8,611 nucleotides of DNA from Alphaproteobacteria bacterium (GTDB lineage: Bacteria; Pseudomonadota; Alphaproteobacteria; UBA2136; JALTLI01), in the NCBI GenBank assembly GCA_027005635.1, contig JALTLI010000002.1:1-8611 (forward strand), read 5' to 3'. The stretch's first letter is position 1, and the number at the start of each line of letters is the position of its first letter. Below the pieces are notes generated by a model. That model searched no databases and had not been told where the DNA came from. It saw nothing but the letters and a program-made list of their open reading frames with translations. Below, one piece after another: positions 6,138-8,611 of the stretch. A program made the translations under genes and the position numbers.

Positions 6138-6557
6138 ATGAAACAAAATTGGAATTGGCAATCTTGGTGGAAACCAACGCTTGCAGTTGCTACATTTATT
6201 GGAATGTTTGAATGGGCGTTTCATTGGGTATTATTAAAAGATATGTATGCTGAAACAGCAAGTCTTTGGCGTACACACGCAGAAATGCTAGATAAAACTT
6301 GGTTAATGGTAGGTGCTTTACTATTGTTTTCTGCTTGGCTTGTTTGGCTTTATCCTAAAGGATATGAAGGTAAAAGCAAATGGGAAGGTGCAAGGTTTGG
6401 TTTATGGATGGGCATGCTATTTAGTGTAATGGTTGCTAGTTGGTATGCTATTTTACCTATCCCTGCTACTTTGGCTTGGGCTTGGGTTGCTGGTACGTTA
6501 ATTGAATGTATTGGTGCCGGCGCAGTTATTGGCTGGACATGGAAACCCGCTAAATAA
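6138..6557 (+). CDS. Small tryptophan-rich four-helix membrane protein
   Basis: I do not recognise the family with confidence. The 139-residue protein has four predicted membrane segments at about 12-33, 52-73, 84-108 and 110-135, and short polar ends (MKQNWNWQ, WKPAK). It is very rich in tryptophan, 17 of 139 residues, several at helix ends where Trp usually sits at the lipid interface. Charged or potentially functional residues lie in or near the helices (E25 and H29 in helix 1, E121 and C123 in helix 4). The loop around residues 34-50 (KDMYAETASLWRTHAEM) looks specific. The start ATG follows AAGGGG (6125-6130) at 7 bases. It has its own extended -10 promoter upstream and a terminator at 6570-6603, so it is probably monocistronic. 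Function is unknown. A small transporter-like or DUF-type integral membrane protein is the most that can be said. Confidence 0.85.
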   Translation: MKQNWNWQSWWKPTLAVATFIGMFEWAFHWVLLKDMYAETASLWRTHAEMLDKTWLMVGALLLFSAWLVWLYPKGYEGKSKWEGARFGLWMGMLFSVMVASWYAILPIPATLAWAWVAGTLIECIGAGAVIGWTWKPAK

Positions 6558-6569
6558 TTTATCAATAAA

Positions 6570-6603
6570 AATAAAACCCTGCTACGGCGGGGTTTTATTT
6601 TTT
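6570..6603 (+). terminator. Intrinsic terminator after the membrane protein gene
   Basis: AATAAAACCCTGC (6570-6582) pairs with GCGGGGTTTTATT (6587-6599) around TACG, with one T-G wobble, followed by T. It begins 13 bases after the stop codon. The A/T outer stem makes it likely to work in both directions. Confidence 0.88.
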
Positions 6604-6624
6604 ATATGATATAGTAATTTCATC

Positions 6625-6654
6625 TTGACATAGTGTATACACCTTAGATATTAT
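6625..6654 (+). promoter_or_regulatory. Strong sigma-70 promoter with a palindrome in its spacer
   Basis: TTGACA (6625-6630) is a perfect -35 and TATTAT (6649-6654) a 5-of-6 -10, with an 18-base spacer. Transcription would start near 6661, about 50 bases before the first small gene. Inside the spacer, GTGTATACAC (6633-6642) is a perfect 10-base palindrome, the classic location for a repressor operator or a spacer-distorting activator. The promoter is well supported. The operator role is inference. Confidence 0.7.
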
Positions 6655-6712
6655 GCAAAAATATTTATAGAAACACCTTCCTTCCTATTCATACCCTTAA
6701 AGGGGAATTCTC

Positions 6713-6979
6713 ATGAAAAATAAAACTGCTGAAAAGCTGGTTAAACGTATTGTAAAATACCAGCAAGAAGAAAGCCCTAATCATAATGGAGAGTATAAAA
6801 TAGATACACACCCATTAAAACTAAAAGAATTCCAAAGTACCAACTTTAAAACTCATGTAATTGATGTTTTAAATAAAAAATTTGGAATACTAATTTTAAA
6901 CCACACAATAAATAAACATGGCAAACTTATAGCCATTACATTTGTTGTAACCAACCAAGGAACTAGCTATGAAAACTAG
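6713..6979 (+). CDS. Small basic protein, first of a tandem paralogous pair (possible winged helix)
   Basis: I do not recognise this 88-residue, lysine-rich, soluble protein. It has no signal peptide, membrane segment or cysteine. The apparent order is helix (about 5-19), strand (GEYKID), helix (HPLKLKEF), helix (NFKTHVIDVLNKKFG), strand (ILILNHTI), turn (NKHGK) and strand (LIAITFVVT). That is the H1-S1-H2-H3-S2-wing-S3 order of winged-helix DNA-binding domains, which I infer from pattern only. The next gene encodes a clear paralogue. The ATG at 6713 follows AGGGGA (6701-6706) at good spacing, behind a strong promoter at 6625-6654. The 3' end overlaps the next gene by 11 bases. A small DNA-binding regulator fits best. 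A phage-type or toxin-antitoxin component is an alternative. Confidence 0.75.
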   Translation: MKNKTAEKLVKRIVKYQQEESPNHNGEYKIDTHPLKLKEFQSTNFKTHVIDVLNKKFGILILNHTINKHGKLIAITFVVTNQGTSYEN

Positions 6980-7220
6980 CAACTACACTAAATTTTTAAA
7001 CCTTGTAATATCTGCCAGTACTAACCACGAACAAGACGAATATGGCAGATTTAATGTTTCTGCTGCAGGATTAATAAGAATAAGTGATCTTGATAACAGA
7101 AGTTTCAAGATTAAAGTTCTTGGTACTTTAAGAAAAAAGCATAATATTATTTATGCCGGAAAAGGCCGAAACCCTGAAGGGAAATTATTATCTGTATTCT
7201 TCAAAAAAATAATTAAATAA
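6969..7220 (+). CDS. Small basic protein, second of a tandem paralogous pair (possible winged helix)
   Basis: This 83-residue basic protein is paralogous to its neighbour. From the shared G-x-(Y/F) strand onward the two align with a single one-residue gap, sharing FK, then V, L, KK, I, N, GKL and a final F. In the last 31 aligned columns I count 10 identities. The predicted order is again helix (YTKFLNLVISA), strand (GRFNVS), helix (GLIRISDL), helix (SFKIKVLGTLRKKH), strand (IIYAGKG), turn (NPEGK), strand (LLSVFFKK). ATG at 6969 lies inside the previous gene's last codons, in another frame, with AAGGAA (6957-6962) at 6 bases, so translation is probably coupled and the products made together. 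A strong terminator follows 17 bases after the stop. Function is unknown. A regulator, perhaps acting as a heterodimer with its neighbour, is inference. Confidence 0.75.
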   Translation: MKTSNYTKFLNLVISASTNHEQDEYGRFNVSAAGLIRISDLDNRSFKIKVLGTLRKKHNIIYAGKGRNPEGKLLSVFFKKIIK

Positions 7221-7236
7221 TAGCACTGTAACCATT

Positions 7237-7264
7237 AAAAACCCTGCTTATGGCAGGGTTTTTT
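7237..7264 (+). terminator. Intrinsic terminator after the paralogous pair
   Basis: AAAAACCCTGC (7237-7247) and GCAGGGTTTTT (7253-7263) form a perfect 11-base stem around TTATG, ending in six T. It closes the two-gene unit and closely resembles the terminator at 6570-6603. Confidence 0.93.
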
Positions 7265-7302
7265 ATTTGCTTAATATTTTACTTTATTATAGCCTAGCAG
7301 GT

Positions 7303-8556
7303 ATGAAAAATTTATGTGACCTTATATGGAAAAACAATCTTAAAGATTTACCTCAACCTAAAAGGTTATTTGTTTATATTGTAAGATTTATTCATGTTCT
7401 TGCACGTGATATTGCTGAAGGACAAATAACTCTCCGTGCTATGAGCCTTGTTTACACCACCCTACTTTCTTTTGTGCCATTACTTGCGTTGAGCTTTTCT
7501 ATGCTTAAATCATTTGGTGTGCATAATCAAATGGAGCCTATGCTACTTAGTTTTATGGAACCATTAGGTGAAAAGGGTATTCAAATTGCAGAGCAAATAA
7601 TAGGTTTTGTGGAAAATATGAATGTTGGTGTTTTAGGTGCTGCAGGTTTAGGAGTACTTCTTTATACAGTTATTTCATTAGTACAAAAAATTGAAGTTAC
7701 TTTTAATTATATTTGGCATATCAAAAAAACCAGACCTCTTGCTCAACGGTTTAGTGGGTATTTAAGTATAATTCTTGCCACCCCTATTCTTATATTTTCT
7801 GCTGTTGGTATTTCTGGCGCAGTGATGGAAGGTTCTATTATTCAGCACGCAATGGGAATTACTGGTGTAAGTTTTGTTTTTGAGATTATTGGTAAAATAT
7901 TACCATTTATTTTTACTGTAGCTATTTTTTCTATGCTTTATATTTTAATACCTAATACTAAAGTTAAAACATGCTCTGCATTAGTTGCTGGTTTTGTAAC
8001 TGCTATATTATGGAAATTTGTTGGTGGTATATTTGCTGGTTTTGCTGCATCTTCTACTCAATATGATGCAGTTTATTCAGGTTTTGCAGTTATAATTATA
8101 TTTATGATTTGGTTATATTTAAACTGGGCAATTTTATTACTTGGGGCTTCTATTAGTTTTTATCATCAAAATCCTAAATTTTTAACCAGAAGAAAACAAA
8201 CAAGGTTAAATTCAATAACAAAAGAAAACCTATGCTTTACTGCACTAAGCCATATAACAAAAGCATATTACGAAAATAAAGACCCCTTAAAAGCAATGGA
8301 ATTATCCTTAAGATGCAAAACAACCCATGAAAGAATGATACAAGTTCTTACCCAACTAGAAAAAGAGAAAATCCTTGTTCGTACAGAATTTGGTGGCTAC
8401 ATACCAATTCATCCACCAGAACAAATTATGCTTTTTAACATTTGGAAAATTCAGCGTGGTAATATAGATAAAAACTCAAACCAACATCATATTTCTAAAC
8501 TAATTGAAGAAGCTGTAGGAAAAGCCCTAAAAGGAAAAACACTTAAAGACGTTTAA
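7303..8556 (+). CDS. yihY: YihY/BrkB-family inner membrane protein with C-terminal winged-helix-like domain
   Basis: The 417-residue protein belongs to the YihY/BrkB family, often mislabelled ribonuclease BN. The biochemical role is unsettled and a transport-like function is usually proposed. The family core is seen: LRAMSLVYTTLLSFVPLLAL (44-63) opening helix 1, then about six membrane segments at 48-70, 109-128, 152-174, 200-220, 224-247 and 260-285. There is a conserved YNIW-like NYIWHI after helix 2 and LYLNWAILLLGA in helix 6. After a basic linker, residues 302-417 form a soluble domain with GGYIPIHPPEQI around 364, resembling the end of an Rrf2-like winged helix, known from longer family members. 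The start is uncertain: ATG 7303 has no proper ribosome site, while an in-frame TTG at 7267 has AGGG upstream but lies in the terminator tail. The stop overlaps that of a convergent gene. Confidence 0.92.
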   Translation: MKNLCDLIWKNNLKDLPQPKRLFVYIVRFIHVLARDIAEGQITLRAMSLVYTTLLSFVPLLALSFSMLKSFGVHNQMEPMLLSFMEPLGEKGIQIAEQIIGFVENMNVGVLGAAGLGVLLYTVISLVQKIEVTFNYIWHIKKTRPLAQRFSGYLSIILATPILIFSAVGISGAVMEGSIIQHAMGITGVSFVFEIIGKILPFIFTVAIFSMLYILIPNTKVKTCSALVAGFVTAILWKFVGGIFAGFAASSTQYDAVYSGFAVIIIFMIWLYLNWAILLLGASISFYHQNPKFLTRRKQTRLNSITKENLCFTALSHITKAYYENKDPLKAMELSLRCKTTHERMIQVLTQLEKEKILVRTEFGGYIPIHPPEQIMLFNIWKIQRGNIDKNSNQHHISKLIEEAVGKALKGKTLKDV

Positions 8557-8611
8557 TTATTTTCTTTATCAGCATACATGGCTTTATCGGCAATACTAAC
8601 TAAATCCAAAA
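8553..8611 (-). CDS. C-terminal end of a probable GGDEF-domain protein (diguanylate cyclase-like)
   Basis: On the minus strand the last 18 codons of a gene run in from the right edge to a TAA stop (complement of 8553-8555), reading LDLVSIADKAMYADKENN. The ADKAMYxxK core matches the final helix of GGDEF domains, usually ADKALYxAKxxGRN, in enzymes that make cyclic di-GMP. The GGDEF signature itself lies outside the window, so activity cannot be judged. The usual GRN ending is replaced by ENN and the protein stops there. The gene converges on yihY with a 4-base overlap, leaving no room for a terminator. Evidence is only 18 residues, but the motif is distinctive. Confidence 0.6.
   Translation of the reverse strand, partial: LDLVSIADKAMYADKENN

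Noticed and set aside
6350..6565. Minus-strand frame opposite the Trp-rich membrane protein
   Set aside because: Antisense shadow. The plus-strand gene has a promoter, a ribosome site and membrane segments.
1..8611. Search for CRISPR arrays, insertion sequences with transposase, tRNA or rRNA genes
   Set aside because: No regularly spaced long repeats, transposase-like frames, tRNA cloverleaf sequences or rRNA stretches seen on reading either strand.

Overview
The window reads as AT-rich bacterial chromosome, most likely from an alphaproteobacterium. The evidence is the direct dnaG-rpoD pairing without rpsU, an RpoD whose regions 2 to 4 have the alphaproteobacterial form, a GreA of the same type, and an adrenodoxin-class [2Fe-2S] ferredoxin. 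The RTX-like protein and the tail of a probable GGDEF protein argue against a strongly reduced endosymbiont. I cannot name a genus.

Layout from left to right. Bases 2-541 are the 3' end of a gene for an RTX-type, calcium-binding-repeat protein. A gene-free stretch of 471 bases follows. It holds an ungapped 166-base imperfect palindrome (787-952) and a bidirectional terminator (967-995). On the minus strand greA and a ferredoxin gene form a TAATG-coupled pair. A 377-base divergent intergenic region carries promoter-like elements and a run of stem-loops just upstream of dnaG. On the plus strand come dnaG (primase) and rpoD (housekeeping sigma factor), closed by a strong terminator. Next are a small Trp-rich four-helix membrane protein with its own terminator and a two-gene unit of small, basic, paralogous proteins with a strong promoter, a palindrome inside that promoter, and a terminator. 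A YihY/BrkB-family membrane protein follows. At the right edge, on the minus strand, lie the last 18 codons of a probable GGDEF-domain protein, tail-overlapping yihY.

Functionally the core is information processing: GreA rescues backtracked RNA polymerase, DnaG primes replication and RpoD directs vegetative transcription. Everything downstream of rpoD is accessory or poorly characterised.

The less ordinary items are the 166-base palindrome, the structured leader before dnaG, an RpoD that appears to lack canonical region 1.1, and the overlapping pair of small proteins whose predicted helix/strand order fits a winged helix. That pair sits behind a promoter with a perfect 10-base palindrome in its spacer. 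It is the best candidate here for an undescribed small regulatory module, but its function is inferred from pattern only.
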